Translations under genes and position numbers: made by a program
Shown here: positions 32,583-45,691 of the stretch, piece by piece
Layout: each line of letters opens with the position of its first letter
How positions within the stretch are numbered: position 1 is the stretch's first letter
Source: Zoroaster sp. YZ-2022
Taxonomy: Eukaryota; Echinodermata; Asteroidea; Forcipulatida; Zoroasteridae
DNA: 64,000 bases
Direction of reading: 5' to 3'
Assembly: GCA_029582265.1 (NCBI GenBank)
Contig: CM055835.1
Span: 16,415,580-16,479,579, forward strand
The notes under the pieces: generated by a model
Seen by the model: the letters and a program-made list of their open reading frames with translations, nothing else
Told to the model about the DNA's origin: nothing
Database searches by the model: none

Positions 32583-33475
32583 GCCGATTTGCTTTGTTTT
32601 ATTTTTTAAATTGGCAACATTCTTCCCTAGTTATAATGATCTGGAGAGAGTTACAAATTATTTTGTGCGTTCATAAACCATGATCAATGGCAGAATCAAT
32701 TACGTGTGTATTTCATTTTGTGTCTTTTCGGGGGGGGGGGAGAAGTTGATTAATTTAGCACTAATGTGAAATAAACTTGTTTTATGTTGCCAACAATACA
32801 CTATGGTAAAAACATTACAAATTCGGTATGGCAGAAAGATGCCAAGAACTGAAAATTTTACAAGACCTTAGTACTTTCGAATAAATGACAAGACAAAATA
32901 TGTATGTATTTGCAACCAACAATTGAGTTTATTTTTGAGGTTAAATATCAAAATTAAAAAGTTGCCTCTTGATGACGAAAACAACTTAATCAAAATCCTG
33001 TACATACTTGTTTGGAACTTGGCCATTGTTCTGTTAAACCAGAACTGAAATCCTTTGAAATTCGTTTCACACTTGCTGCTCTTTTCCCAGGAGAAAACTT
33101 AAATCAGCATAACTCTACTGCTGAGCAGGTTCAGATTTTCTTGGATTAAAGCTAATTCAATTAGGTTTTTGGCTTTGCATCACAAAGGAGAAGTGTGACA
33201 AAACTAATATTGTAAATCTCATGTTGGTAAATCTCATGTACTTCTGCCTATATAAACTTAAAACTTGTTCTGAGTGTACAGTGGCAATAAATTGTAAAAT
33301 ACAAGAATAGAATAACAATAAATGTGTACAGGCCATGTCATTCTGTCTTCAATCAAATATTAATAAAAATATAAAAGACATGTATATAGCACCAAATCCA
33401 TTTGAATAAAATGCTCCCAGGCCCTTTAAATATAATAAAATAACCTAAAGTAACAATAGCAAAGATTATAAAAGA
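32583..33475. other. 3' flank of the P2X7-like gene, AT-rich
   Basis: AATAAA-type signals occur near 32769 (GAAATAAACTTG). A G11 run lies at about 32730. No other gene seen. Confidence 0.4.
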
Positions 33476-33559
33476 TTAAATACATGGGAGCCAGATAAAG
33501 TGATAAAAACAGGCAAATATCAGCAGGGGCGGATCCAGGAATGTTGGCATGAAGGTGAA

Positions 33560-33694
33560 ATCCTTTCGTGTATTATTCACGAACTTCACCCATTCCTTTG
33601 ATATCGCAGGATCCCGCGGAAATTGAAAAAAATGAGTCTCTGGATTCTTAATACTATTTCTAGTGCATCCACCAACAACACATGAAGTCGGCAT
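33560..33694 (-). CDS. THAP-domain protein, first coding exon
   Basis: ATG 33694 opens MPTSCVVGGCTRNS, then HFFQFPRDPAISKEWVKFV, the first half of a THAP zinc finger (C2CH DNA-binding module). The N-terminal Met-Pro, the first Cys pair, the F-x-F-P motif and the invariant Trp are present. The second Cys-x2-His pair is absent, so it should lie in a following exon to the left. A donor candidate is ATGG|GTGAAG near 33585. No second exon was found in the next kilobase. It may be a host regulator or the THAP part of a P-element-type transposase. Confidence 0.7.
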
Positions 33695-33699
33695 TATAA

Positions 33700-34629
33700 C
33701 TGTTAGACAACAACGTCGAAAAAAGCTTCATAAAAACTTCATGCCTCTGCTGACGCATGAAAACGCATGTATAATATACACGGAAGTAACATGGCGTCTT
33801 CTGTTTACTCTCTGGTGCTCATGGGTTATACGTCATCCCTTTTCGCTGGTTTACAAGTCCGCTGGTACTATATCGTGGATTTCATAGTGGATTTTCAATG
33901 GGTCTTTGTCGGGAACCAGTGCAGGGCGGGAAATTTCTAAAATCGAAGAAGCGGGGTCTAATTTTTTCGGTCAAATTGCAACAAAATTATAAAGAGAAAA
34001 ACATGACCACAACAATAAATTGTTACCTGAACACAACATAAATAAGGTTCGATAGTCAATTTAATGTGAGAGTTCTCGTTGTAGTCCATCTTTAAGCGTC
34101 GCGCGTTGCCCGTCGCGTGTCACAGTCGTCGCTGTATTTTTTTGTAATAAAATACTGGAAAACGCTAGAAACGGATTATTTTCTCTCAATTGTCCTTTCG
34201 TGAAAACGGAAAGGCAGCGAGCGCCACTACAGGCCTATAAATAATAGCTCCCTGGAAAACCTGTCGCACGAAGTTTTGTCATCATAGCGCCTGTACAAAA
34301 CGAAGCGGAATTATCGATATGTCGTGAGCCAGTGTGAAGCTGGTACCCGTATATTTCTGGATTTGCACGCACGCTGATGAGGCAATATTGAGGACAAAGT
34401 AGTGTGCGTTTTTCACAAACTACGTCAAAGAGTCATTCCATGCCAACTCACCTAGTGGTTGTCAGTGACCGACTCAGATTTTGTCGATTTTCTTTTCAAC
34501 ATACCAATATGGAATAATGAACACACAGCAAATTTTTGCTCCCAACTCCAAGTCGTTTCCGACATATAATCCCCTGGAAAATATAGCCACGTTGCGTCAG
34601 TGATTTTTTTGTTGGCATTTTCAGAGGCC
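33700..34629. other. Upstream region of the THAP exon, relatively CpG-rich
   Basis: More GC and CpG than surroundings (for example 34090-34330) and close to the THAP start, so it may hold a promoter. No coding region found. Confidence 0.35.
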
Positions 34630-34631
34630 TA

Positions 34632-34922
34632 CACTGTAAAAATGGTGTTTAGAATTTAAACACATTTCTAAACACTTAATTGTACCCACTTTTTCCACAT
34701 GTTTAGCAAAATAAACGCGTTTAAATGCTAAACGGCCATCCTCTGTACATGTCACAAAGCTAAACGTGTTTAGCTGTTTGACATCTGTTCATATAGTTTT
34801 TAGCATTCAAACACACCTCAGAAAAGCACAATCTAAACATGTTTTAGGCTAAACATGTGAAAAAGTGGGTACAATTAAGTGTTTAGAAATGTGTTTAAAT
34901 TCTAAACATCATTTTTACAGTG
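34632..34922. mobile_element. Tc1/mariner-like MITE, 291 bp
   Basis: Long inverted arms of about 77 bp begin CACTGTAAAAATGGTGTTTA and are mirrored at the right end. Bounded by TA dinucleotides on both sides (34630-34631 and 34923-34924), as expected for a TA duplication. Internal AAACATGTTTAG-type palindromes. No ORF. Confidence 0.85.
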
Positions 34923-34924
34923 TA

Positions 34925-37312
34925 TATCTCAAAATTGGGTAAAGATATTTTGCTGAAAATTATTGCACAGCATGAATAACAATCTACTAGAATCTGCTGT
35001 CAAAAGTAGTATAATTATCTCCTTCAGTTAGGGGTCCTTTACTGAAAATCCACAATTGAGTCGACGTAGGTTACTGGTTGACATTTTTGGGCTCCTCTGG
35101 AGACCACACGAGTGGTCAGATTGCTTTTATAGGTGCGTATGTCTGCCCCTAAACAAGGATGGACTAATCATACCTTCATTGGAGGTTTGGCTGTGGTCTG
35201 AAGGTAGGTTCGCAAAAATTGTTGACCAGGTGGGCCACTACCCTTGTAACTGAAACTTTTACATCTTACAATATTGTATCCTATCTATGTATGTAAGGAA
35301 ATTCAGTGTGGTATCTTTTCTCCTTCATGGTCAGACGATATTTTGCTTAATATACGGTATACAATGTACATATATACACTGTAAGTATACATGTACATGT
35401 AGGTGTTTTATGTACATGAATGTTAACCATAAACTCTTGTTATGATTTTTGTTACACCATCAAATCATCTCAACCATGGAGGTATGTTGAAAATAAAAAT
35501 CAGCAAAATCTGAGTTGGTCACTTACAAATTTTCAAAAATGTAGGTGATTTGGCATGGAATGACCCCAAAGCGTTTTCACGAAGGGACAATTGGTAAGGT
35601 TGTGTTGATTTGAGCGTTTTCTCGAAGGGATTATTGTCTTCAAATATTAATTACCGTACGTTGTCATTAATCATCCTGGAAAATATGAAATCTGTTCTTT
35701 CACATAATTATGGCACAAGGTTTATAAGTATTTTGCCTCTTGAATGTGACATGGTACGTTTAAAATGTTTGTACACTCACTGGTCAAAAGTATTGCAACA
35801 TGCTCAAAATAGCACTTTACAGTAACAGGTGAGATGATCATTTAATCTGATTTCATCGATTGTGTATTACATAATTTCCGAGCAAGAACAGTAAAAAAGA
35901 ACATTGACTTCAAAACACAGGCACTTTCAAGAAGTCTTAAGTAGTGTAAATAAAATAAAATAAACTAGAGGTATAGAGTTTGTAAAAAACAAACTCAAGG
36001 TGTTTGGGGGTTCATCATGTTTTGGCGTCATCACCTAAAGTTGTTTAAAAATACATTAATTTAGTCTATTGGCTATGGCTGTCGCTCGAACACCTAAAAA
36101 AACAAGAGTTACTTCAGGAGATGTGTTTTTATGATATATAATGAAAATAACATATAATGTGCTGAATACATTAGCTTCCGGTTCAGTCATCCCATATAAT
36201 TTTAAATTCCTCCAACCGAATTAAGTCTGAACTTGGTAAATATGGTTTTCTCTTCAGAAAGGTTTCATGACAAAACTTGCATCCGTGGTGCCAAGTGCGA
36301 CTTGATAAGAGACTATGGCTACAGGGAGTTAAGTTCAGTGTGTGACTTGACTTCAGACTACTAGACCACAGGGTGCAATGAAAATGTGTTCAGAAATTGA
36401 GTTTTGTGACACATATCAGGCATGAGCGTGGAAACAGTAGATCATTATATGTAAATTGCTAAATCCACAATCACGAAACTTGCCCGTTTGGCAGATATTT
36501 GCATTTGAATGACATGAAAATAGCGCCCTCTTTCGGCCATTTTTAGAAAACTGTACATTTTAATGTACATTTCAATTTTGTATAATTTGAATAGTTCACA
36601 TGGGCTATGTTTTTTATGTTTGGAAGAGTTTGGAAAGGGGATTCCATATTTGGGGAATATTTGTCGTAAAAAATGAACCAGTTTAAAAAAATTGCCTTGA
36701 ATAAAAGGTTTGAACCCGACTGCTCCCTGAACGTCTGATCCCCAAGTCCTCTACCCCTTACTCCCAGGGTATGATCCATGGTGTCGTGGGGTAGTATTCC
36801 AATTTAACTGAAAACATTCTAAATTTACCATACATTTCAATATTTTGGGGTTTCGTTTCCCATCCCCCATCTCCTTGGCTTGAGCCCCACCCTCTTTGGG
36901 CAACCCTGGATCTAACCCTGTCTACATCAAAGACCAATTTGTGAATCTTTTCTCATCTTTAAAAAGTTCAGTATTGGTTATTAATTGTCAATGTTTTGTG
37001 TAAATATTTAAATTGATAAAACACATTCTTCGTTAATACACACAATAAGTTATTTAAATAAATGAAATGCACAAATTTATCTTTTGTATGACACTTCTGC
37101 TTTATTTTGTCATGGTCATGATACTTCAAGGTCTAATTGAATGAAAAGAATAATTTTTTTCTGAAGTACTAAATATTCCAACAAGTGAAGCTGTAGTCCC
37201 TGGCATTAATTGGTTTTGGCTAGTATTGTTGAACCTTTAGCACACTTTAAAAAAAAAAAATTACTGGTGCATGAAAAGAAAGTCAACAGAATTTTTCAAT
37301 TAAAGATAATGG
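34925..37312. other. Unassigned sequence
   Basis: Contains TACATGTA-rich stretches near 35390. No supported gene. Confidence 0.4.
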
Positions 37313-37470
37313 TTAAAGGGGCAATATCATCTCAATCAGAGTAGACTTTCAATGGGCCATGGAATGAGTGTCCTAGTGTAAGATGAACAAAGCAGGCAAT
37401 TGAAAATTACTGGCTCATTTGTTAAGCAGTCTGCAAGGATAAGTCATCTGAAGTTGATGGCCAGGGCAGC
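37313..37470. mobile_element. TTAA-type MITE, left half only
   Basis: TTAAAGGGGCAATATCATCT and the downstream sequence follow the 53424-53648 copy through the ACTGGCTCATTT region. The right inverted end is missing. Confidence 0.7.
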
Positions 37471-37539
37471 TGTAATGCCATGTGATTTCTTCATTATAAG
37501 GGTATATATAATAATATAGTACAGCTGATGCATTGAAGA

Positions 37540-39439
37540 CAGGGCTTGCGCTAACTTTTTTTCCTCACTAGACCACCGGGCTAGTCAGATGTATTTTTGA
37601 CTAGCCCTCACAAATTTTCACTAGCCCGACCATTTACACCACACGGGAAACTGACAGGGTAAAAGGAACGATTTCGTTCAAACATTTTGCATAGCAAAAC
37701 TGCGATGCAAAAACTGAATTTCCATAGCAAAATAATTTTTTTGTATAGCAATCTGTGAATTTTGTATAGCAAATTTAAAAATGCTTAAAATTACAGTATG
37801 TAGTGTGCATAGGTAAAGGTGTTTTTTTTTTAAGGCTTTACTGTCGTTTGGTTCATAATATGAATGTCCAAATTTTACCAGAAATAATAATTTTTAGTGT
37901 CCGGAAATTGAGCCACAGGTGGTAAAAAAAACTCACGTGTAACCGTTATTTCGCCAAATTGCAATCATTCATGAAAGTTAGCCTCCGTCCATTTTCTTGT
38001 TTTGTTTACATTATTATCGATCGCTAAAACAGAGGCAATATCACGAAAACAAATTACCGACTGCGACATGTTCGGGTGCTTTTCAAAGTGAATTTCGCCG
38101 AGTGTAACGTTACTTTGTGGTATGATCAAGCTTGATTTTGATTATTAAAAATTCGTCAGGAAAATGAGTGGTTGAAAACGCAATCATATTGTGTGCCGAA
38201 ATGATTCTAAATCTCACCACTACATATATAAATGAATGCTCATTTTGTTAATTTTCAAAACTTTTATTATAAAACGAAGTTACGGTAACGTTTCTAGAGT
38301 TTGTTGAATACGGCCGTAGTGATCGTATGAAAGCGCACATGTCAACTGAACACGGTACTATTGTGTATAGGGGGTGGCTCAATTGCTCAATGTTCCAACC
38401 CCCAAACTCAGGAGAAGAGAAAATAAACACGTGCGAAGCTATAAAACAAACTGGGCGGTTGTTGCGTGTTTTCCATTTCAGGGAAGTTCGCTCGTAGTTA
38501 ATTCATCAGCAGAAAAATAATGCATGCACATAGAATTTTAGGCATTGCGGAAAAAACCTTTACGGATTGCTGGAAAATAAAGTTGTGTTTACTGTTGCAT
38601 CAACACCGTCGCGTCGGCGTGAAGTCATCGTTGAACACGGGTACATACGTCGCATGGATGTACCACCGGCGTGGTCTGGACACTGAAACAAACCCAGTCG
38701 GGACGGATAGCTCGATATTTTTTGGTCGGAAATATACTTGTAAACGTTATTTCGGAAAGGTTTGTGAATATGATTTCAAAAATGTTTATAAATCTGTCGA
38801 AATTTGTATCGCAAAATCTGCGATGCATTGTTTGAAATTCCATCGCAGATTGCCCAAATTACATCGCATTTTGCGATGCGATACAGGGGAAATCGTTCAC
38901 TGTAAATTTAGAAAGATGAGTCATCTGATTCGTCTTCATCCAGGCCACGTCGGAGTTATATCTGTGTTTCTCTCCTCCTCTGATTCATCTGATTCGGTAC
39001 GTCATGCATGGTGCGGTTCCCGGACACCGAAACACGCAATCACGTAAAGAGCGTCGGGTACCATTGATTCAGTGATCGTGGAGCTGCTGTGTGTGTGTGC
39101 ATGTCGTATGTGTACTGTAACGTCGTTTGTATGCCCATGCATACACGCTCGTCCCACTCTGAACAGGCTCGATGTTGTAGGTCATTAACGTCAAACCAAA
39201 ACATGAGTCAGTAATGAGTAACGACTGACAAAATTAACGACAATTAACACTCCAACGTTCAAGTTTATTTTTGTTTTATTTACATATTAAAAATCAAATA
39301 TCACATAACAGCTAGAAAATTACAAAGGTAAGTTGTTAATTTTGACTAGCCCGGCTGGGCTACCTAGAAGCAAGTTTGACTAGCCGCGGCACTCTTGACT
39401 AGTGTTTGTACGCCGGGCTAGTGTCTAAATCGAGCCCTG
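37540..39439. mobile_element. hAT-like non-autonomous element, 1.9 kb
   Basis: Left end CAGGGCTTGCGCTA, right end complementary as CAGGGCTCGATTTAG. Both subterminal regions are packed with GACTAGCC/GGGCTAGT motifs. The flanks share GAAGA (37535-37539 and 39440-39444). An open frame of 175 codons at 38520-39047 has no recognisable transposase motif and contains repeated GCGATGCGATAC/CATCGCA-like words, so I do not call it a gene. Confidence 0.6.
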
Positions 39440-39444
39440 GAAGA

Positions 39445-41700
39445 GTGTGTGAAGATAGGCACTTTCATGTAAAAATCTCTCTGCTTCTCCAGCACCTTCA
39501 CTGCTGTCTATATCAGTATAAGTACATAATGTATCTGAGCCAACTGCAGTCTCTATACCAGTTCTTTTGCAGCGAGAGATTGGCTGTACACCAAGTCAAT
39601 TGTATTCTTAGTAAATGATCTATGAATTACCAGCGTAGGAAATGTACTTTTCAGACGTGTTTTCAGATTGTGGGTCAACTCCAATCAACTCCCTCCACTT
39701 CTTGTACATACTTGATGAACTTACGATGTAATGACTTTGTGAAAAGAATTTCATTGTTTTTTATTATTCTCTTCTGGATGACTTCTTCACAGAATTTTAT
39801 TTATGCATCATTGTACCAAATAGGTATTTCATCTGATGGATCTGGCCTTGTCAAGAATTGGGTACATACTCATTATAGCAAAGACAATGATAGCAAACTT
39901 CTAAACCCACAAGATCTTTATCTTCGATTTGCAAAAGTAACCTCTCATCTTTCCGTTGGGCTGCTTCAAACAGTTGGCATGCAATCAAGGTTTGGCACTG
40001 TGAATACTTATCAGTTTTCTTAAATTTTCTCGGTTTGTCAGGGAGTAACTCTGATGAAGACCACAGTTTTCTTTTCTGGGGTTCAGTGCTGCATTCTTAA
40101 CGCTCAACCTCATATTGACCTGAATATGTATGAAGAAAGAATGATAAATATTTAATAGAAATAGAGGGAATAAGTGAGTAAGGGAATGGGCATGTAGACA
40201 AAAAGAGAGGAAATTAACAAAAGTAAAACACACAAGACAAGGTAAACAGATAGAAAGAAACGAAAAAGCAACATATAACTAGAAACAATTTTACTGCAGA
40301 CTAAGCTTAAGGATGAACACAATATCGAATATTGCGATAACTTTTTATTCTGATTACAATATCGAGAACCTATTTAAGTTATCGGCATATCGGCGAATCG
40401 CGAATACAAATATATCACGATAAAATATAAATCCGACATTGTGAGTCAAGTCAGAATTCCATGTAAATAAAATCATTAGTCTTTTGAGCTTTTAGAAATG
40501 AGAAACAAAAGCAAACTACTTAGAAGTACATACACGCTCTGCAAATAAATTTTCAATTTATTGTGACACTGTAGAGGGGTACATATCTGTGGTTATTGGC
40601 TCTAAAGCAATCATGCATGAATGTAAAAAAGAATTGCAAATATTGAAAATTGCAATATATGTTTGTTTATATGTTTTAAGGAGTTTTTGGAATTTTTGCA
40701 AACCACTAACCAGTTAAAAATTATTCTATCGATTTTGGTGGTACAGAAAGCGAAAACTATCTTTAAAATCCACTTTTATGATGGTTTTCGACCTTTATTT
40801 TCTCTTATTATTTCCTTTCCCAAAAATCCTCCCTTTCAGAAAATAGAAGGATTCTATTATAGTTGCCACTGCGCATATACAATGACTGTGTTGGTCACTA
40901 ATTGTGGAGTTTACAACATCAGACTGACATGACTGAGGAATTCATTGTATACCAAATGGCTGATTTTTCATGAAATATATCATGTCCATCATCATCCATA
41001 TGTTCTCCACCTTACCAGGTAGGTAAGATTACTTTATTGGTTATATTGAATGAGAAAGTGGCGGTCGGATACGACATTCACCCGAATTTTCAATATTTGC
41101 CTACCTTGATGTTTCTGTTTCCTCTCAGCCCTGCAAATGGCATACATTTTGTACCACTCAGAGTGGTACCCATAAATCTGTAAATCAAATGGTAATTAAT
41201 TTTAGGAATGTCGGCTATTCATCCATACATGTAAAATAATAAATAATTGGGTCAGCATCCATCTTCATTGTATACACTATGAAAAATAACCCAAAACTTT
41301 AGTTCAGCTTGAAGTTCATTTCCGTTTATATGAGCCAAAAGGTTGAATATTCTGGCTCATGTACAAAATTTATGTTTGTGCAACTAGTATTACTTTTAAG
41401 TATCTGATAAACCCATTATAAAGATCCCATTTTCAACAGTGCTGATTTTTCCCAAAAGTGCCCTTTTCAGGATTTTGATGGTTTTGGGTGGTTAGGGTTA
41501 GTTTATTTTGTTGGTCAAGGTTATTTTGTTGGTCAAGGTATTAACATGGTAACTATTGAAAATAATCACCAGGAATGATCTTTTTTGAATTGTCACTAAA
41601 ACATGATGATAATGTCAACAACAACAGACACGATATTGAAGGACAGACGAAAATGAGATATTAAAAGTCTGACGACATAAGTTAAACTGTCAAGGATTTT
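39445..41700. other. Unassigned AT-rich sequence
   Basis: No gene with domain or splice support. The 133-codon frame at 39622-40023 lacks recognisable features. Confidence 0.35.
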
Positions 41701-44252
41701 TTTCAAAAGTAGGTATGTGCGTACCCCACGCATTCCCGCAAATTTTTTGGGCCCGGGGCCCTCAATTCGTTGAATCGCCGGGCGATCAGACACTGTGGAG
41801 GTAGATGGTTATTTTCGCTGAGGGCGTTTTTTTGGGACGTACCCAGAGTTTTTTTTCAAGACGAGATCACATATTCCCCTTTTCAACCCAGTTCTCGAAT
41901 TTTCTAAATGCAGCATCTAGAAGTTTCCAAAAAATTTCAAAATTTTGGGGTTTTGGGTTCTGCTCATAAAAACCATCGACGATTTACCGGGGTGAGTAAA
42001 AAAACCTTATCAAACCACAATAATTTTTTCTATACTTGTTTTCACCTTTGGCCAATTTTGAGGCGATTGGACGATTGCAGTTACTTTTTTTTGATTCACA
42101 GAAACCGATGTCAACCAAAGATTGTATTGCGCCACGTTAAAAGCGCACGTTAGACCACTAATTTTCAGTCCGATAAATCGTCCGTTTAAACCTAATATAA
42201 AACGGCGGGAACACAAAAATATTAGTTCTCATGAACTTTTTTATTTTTTTCTTCATATTTCCAGTCCAATATCATTTATTATTTTTATAAGTTTAATTTA
42301 AACAGATAAAAATTTCCTTTATTTAGGATAATTTATACTATAAATATTAAAATTACGATTTGGGGTAATTTTTTTTCATTTTTTAAAATTTTTTCATTAT
42401 TTTGTTTGATCTTTCCAGTCCAATATAATTTATAAACTGTTCAATATTTAATTAAATAGATGAGAATCTTTTGAAGATTTTTAGGGAAAAAAAGTAAAAA
42501 AAACCTCAGATTTGAGTAATTTTTTTTTTCATTTTTTCATTATTTAAAAAAAATTTTTAAAAACATTTTTTTTGGGATTTCTATTTGTAAATCAGCACTA
42601 CAAAACAAAAAATAATTGAATTAGCCCTGGGAAAAAGGTTATTATTCTTCCTCTTTTTCCCAACATTCCAGTGATACCAACCTTTGAAAATCGGGCAAGA
42701 ATTAAAAATTAATATGGAACCGAGAAAATTTAAACGGGTCACAAGTCAAATTTTACTTTTTTTTTTTATAAAAAAATTCCAAATTTTCGGGCCTAAAATT
42801 GCCGGATTCAACATGTCATAACTTCCTTATTTTTTGGGCCCGGGAAAATGATCCTTTAAACCCGTAATCGTCTATTCAAGACCTTTACAAGATACCAGTT
42901 GTATTGGAATCTGTTGATTTTGAAAAAATTTTTGTCACATAGCTACAAAGGCCCAAGCCCCAAATATTTTACAAAAAAAGGGGTCTGATTAGGTCCAGAT
43001 ATTTTCAAAAATTTTTTTTAAAAAAAAACCCCCACATTACCTTAAAGGTTTTAAAGTTAGCTAGTTTTAAAGCCCTTACCAACCCTTAGACCATTCCTTT
43101 TCCCCGATGGGACAACATCGGCAATATCACACTCAACCATACCCCTCTATTTCTTCCATCCACTTGCCCTGAAAAAATTTGTCCAACCTTTTTTCCAAAA
43201 AAGATAACAATTTGGGTTCCCTGCTAGACAAATGCACACACTTAATTTTCGCAGACAAGCCCGACAGGGAAGCCATTGTTTTTTTTACTGACGGGGGCGC
43301 ATGCAGGGGGGTCATGACCTGGCGGCTTGTAAGTATTCTATTCTAATTAGATAAAGATACAAATATAGGCCGATATGTTTTGTGTAAGAGAACGTCGGGG
43401 GATTCACGTGGCTTTCCTTCGAATAGTTGTTCATTTAAAACCGTTTTGACCGGAAGGAGAGGTCAAATTTGGGCCGTTTTGTGTAAGAAATTTAATAGTT
43501 CGGGCTTTAAAGATGATGCAAAGATTGTGAAAATATTTTCTGTGGTTCGAGATATGATTTTTTAATGTTTTAACTCCCGGGTTTTGAAGGGAAAGGGGAG
43601 GTTTGGGTTGGGGGCAAGTCTTAAAAAAAAAATACAAATTTAAAAATCATACTTTGGGGCAAAAAACTGTGAAAATATCGTTTGTGGTTTTAGATATGAT
43701 TTTTTTAAAATATTAACCTTGATTTAGTGTAATTGATATCTGATGACCCCCACTATGACGTCACAACTTAGTGCAACTACATATTAAGGTTTAGGGACAA
43801 CCACATGCTAAGGTCTAACTATGCGTGAAGTTTTGGGTTTTGGGGAACCTGAAAATAAGTTTTTTTTGGGGTAAATCTTAATTTAGAAGAAAAAAAAGAA
43901 GTATAAAAACCCCAACATTAAAGAAAAATTTTGGGACCAACCCAAAAAACCTTAAAAAAAAAAAGAAATCAAGAGGTGTTTGGGGGACCAACCCAAACAA
44001 TTTTAAAAAAAATGAACAATTTAAAAGGTGTTTAAAAACCCAAATAAACCCAAAAAACCCCAACAAAACAAGAGGTGTTTGGGCACCAACCCAAACACCC
44101 AATTATTGTAAAAAGGTTCTCCAAATTTAACGTTGGTGTGTTGCAAAATTGTCCCCTTTGTGAAAAAGGGGAAATTGCTCCTTTTCTCATCATTTTTCCC
44201 ACCAACTAGTGTAATTACAAAACTAATGAGTTTTAGACCCTGTAATTTTTCG
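41700..44252. other. Noisy, homopolymer-rich sequence before a gap
   Basis: Unusually many long A, T, G and C runs and imperfect local duplications (for example 43440-43560 with 43610-43700). The part at 43680-43860 is a corrupted copy of 44756-44940. It looks like unpolished long-read gap filling. Confidence 0.6.
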
Positions 44253-45102
44253 NNNNNNNNNNNNNNNNNNNNNNNNNNNNNNNNNNNNNNNNNNNNNNNN
44301 NNNNNNNNNNNNNNNNNNNNNNNNNNNNNNNNNNNNNNNNNNNNNNNNNNNNNNNNNNNNNNNNNNNNNNNNNNNNNNNNNNNNNNNNNNNNNNNNNNNN
44401 NNNNNNNNNNNNNNNNNNNNNNNNNNNNNNNNNNNNNNNNNNNNNNNNNNNNNNNNNNNNNNNNNNNNNNNNNNNNNNNNNNNNNNNNNNNNNNNNNNNN
44501 NNNNNNNNNNNNNNNNNNNNNNNNNNNNNNNNNNNNNNNNNNNNNNNNNNNNNNNNNNNNNNNNNNNNNNNNNNNNNNNNNNNNNNNNNNNNNNNNNNNN
44601 NNNNNNNNNNNNNNNNNNNNNNNNNNNNNNNNNNNNNNNNNNNNNNNNNNNNNNNNNNNNNNNNNNNNNNNNNNNNNNNNNNNNNNNNNNNNNNNNNNNN
44701 NNNNNNNNNNNNNNNNNNNNNNNNNNNNNNNNNNNNNNNNNNNNNNNNNNNNGTTCATGAGATATGATTTTATGAAAATATTAACCTTTGATTTAGTGTA
44801 ATTCGATATCTGATGACCTCACTATGACGTCACAACTTAGTGTACAACTACATGTTAAGGTTTAGGAACAACTACATGTTAAGGTCTAAGTATGTGTGAA
44901 GTTTTAAGGTTCTGTGAACTCTGCAACTATGTTTTTGTCTGTGGATAATTCTTATTCGGAAGAAAAAGAAGAAGAAGAAAAAAAACCCGAACAATAACAA
45001 TAGGTGTTTGGGCACCAACCCAAACACCTAAAAACACCTAAAAAAAAAAAAAAAAAACCGAACAAAAACAATAGGTGTTTCGGGTACATACCCGAACACC
45101 TA
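43970..45102. repeat. Repeated ~30-bp palindromes (AGGTGTTTGGG...CCCAAACACCT)
   Basis: At 44071-44100 and 45002-45031 the sequence AGGTGTTTGGGCACCAACCC is followed by AAACACC. Variants occur at 43975-44000 and 45074-45102 (AGGTGTTTCGGGTACATACC). A-rich spacers lie between. Origin unknown; some copies may be gap-edge duplicates. Confidence 0.6.
44253..44752. other. Assembly gap, 500 N
   Basis: Second block of exactly 500 N, flanked by near-duplicate sequence on both sides. Confidence 0.99.
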
Positions 45103-45591
45103 ATAAATAACGAAAAGAGGTCGATTTGACAGTCGGAATTTCAATATGTATTCTGTCAAATATTCAAGCAAAAAAATTACAAAACAATCTTCGAACATAT
45201 GAAAATGAGGATTAAACCCAATACTGATCCAATTTGAATATTACAAAATTTACAAAGAGAATGAAATTTAATATAACAATGGAAAATAATAAAAAGGAAC
45301 TTAGCGGGTTGATGACTGTGGCTAGCCGATGATGATGTAAGCAATCCTCCGAACGATCTTGATTCAACACGACCGACGTACGCGAGCAGGTACAAAGTTC
45401 AATGGAAAATCACACGAACAACAGCAAAGCAAGTTCTTGATCCAGGAAAAAGAAGTAAAGATGGGGCTAGTAGAACAAATGAAGGGGGCTAGACGAAAGT
45501 AGAAACAATCGGTGAAATCACCACAACAACAACACACCAAAACATCAAGGCCATCCACGGCACATGAGGGGCTGGAGGCAATTGTTGAACA

Positions 45592-45691
45592 ACCTATGTT
45601 CAAAATATAAAAGAGGTGATGTTGTGTCTTGCAGACGATTGTAGCGATTATGACTTTTTGATGCTTACTGGACGAAGGCTGGAGTCACAAT
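45592..45691 (-). repeat. 100-bp exon-like unit, copy 1
   Basis: Matches 47039-47138 throughout by eye. On the minus strand it ends TTTTGAACATAG and continues straight into GTTGTTCAACAATTGCC, an open frame (to 45364) with IASSPSCAVDGLDVLVCCCC. Confidence 0.8.

Noticed and set aside
35476..35490. Another copy of the tiny palindromic insertion (CAACCATGGAGG)
   Set aside because: Only the left arm is present; no matching right arm or flank repeat.
38520..39047. 175-codon frame in the hAT-like element
   Set aside because: No transposase motif, and it contains short repeated words; treated as element interior.
44021..44801. Open frames across the second gap
   Set aside because: They run through 500 N and noisy flanks.
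44071..45102. Hairpins resembling bacterial rho-independent terminators
   Set aside because: The host is eukaryotic and the palindromes form an irregular repeat near an assembly gap.
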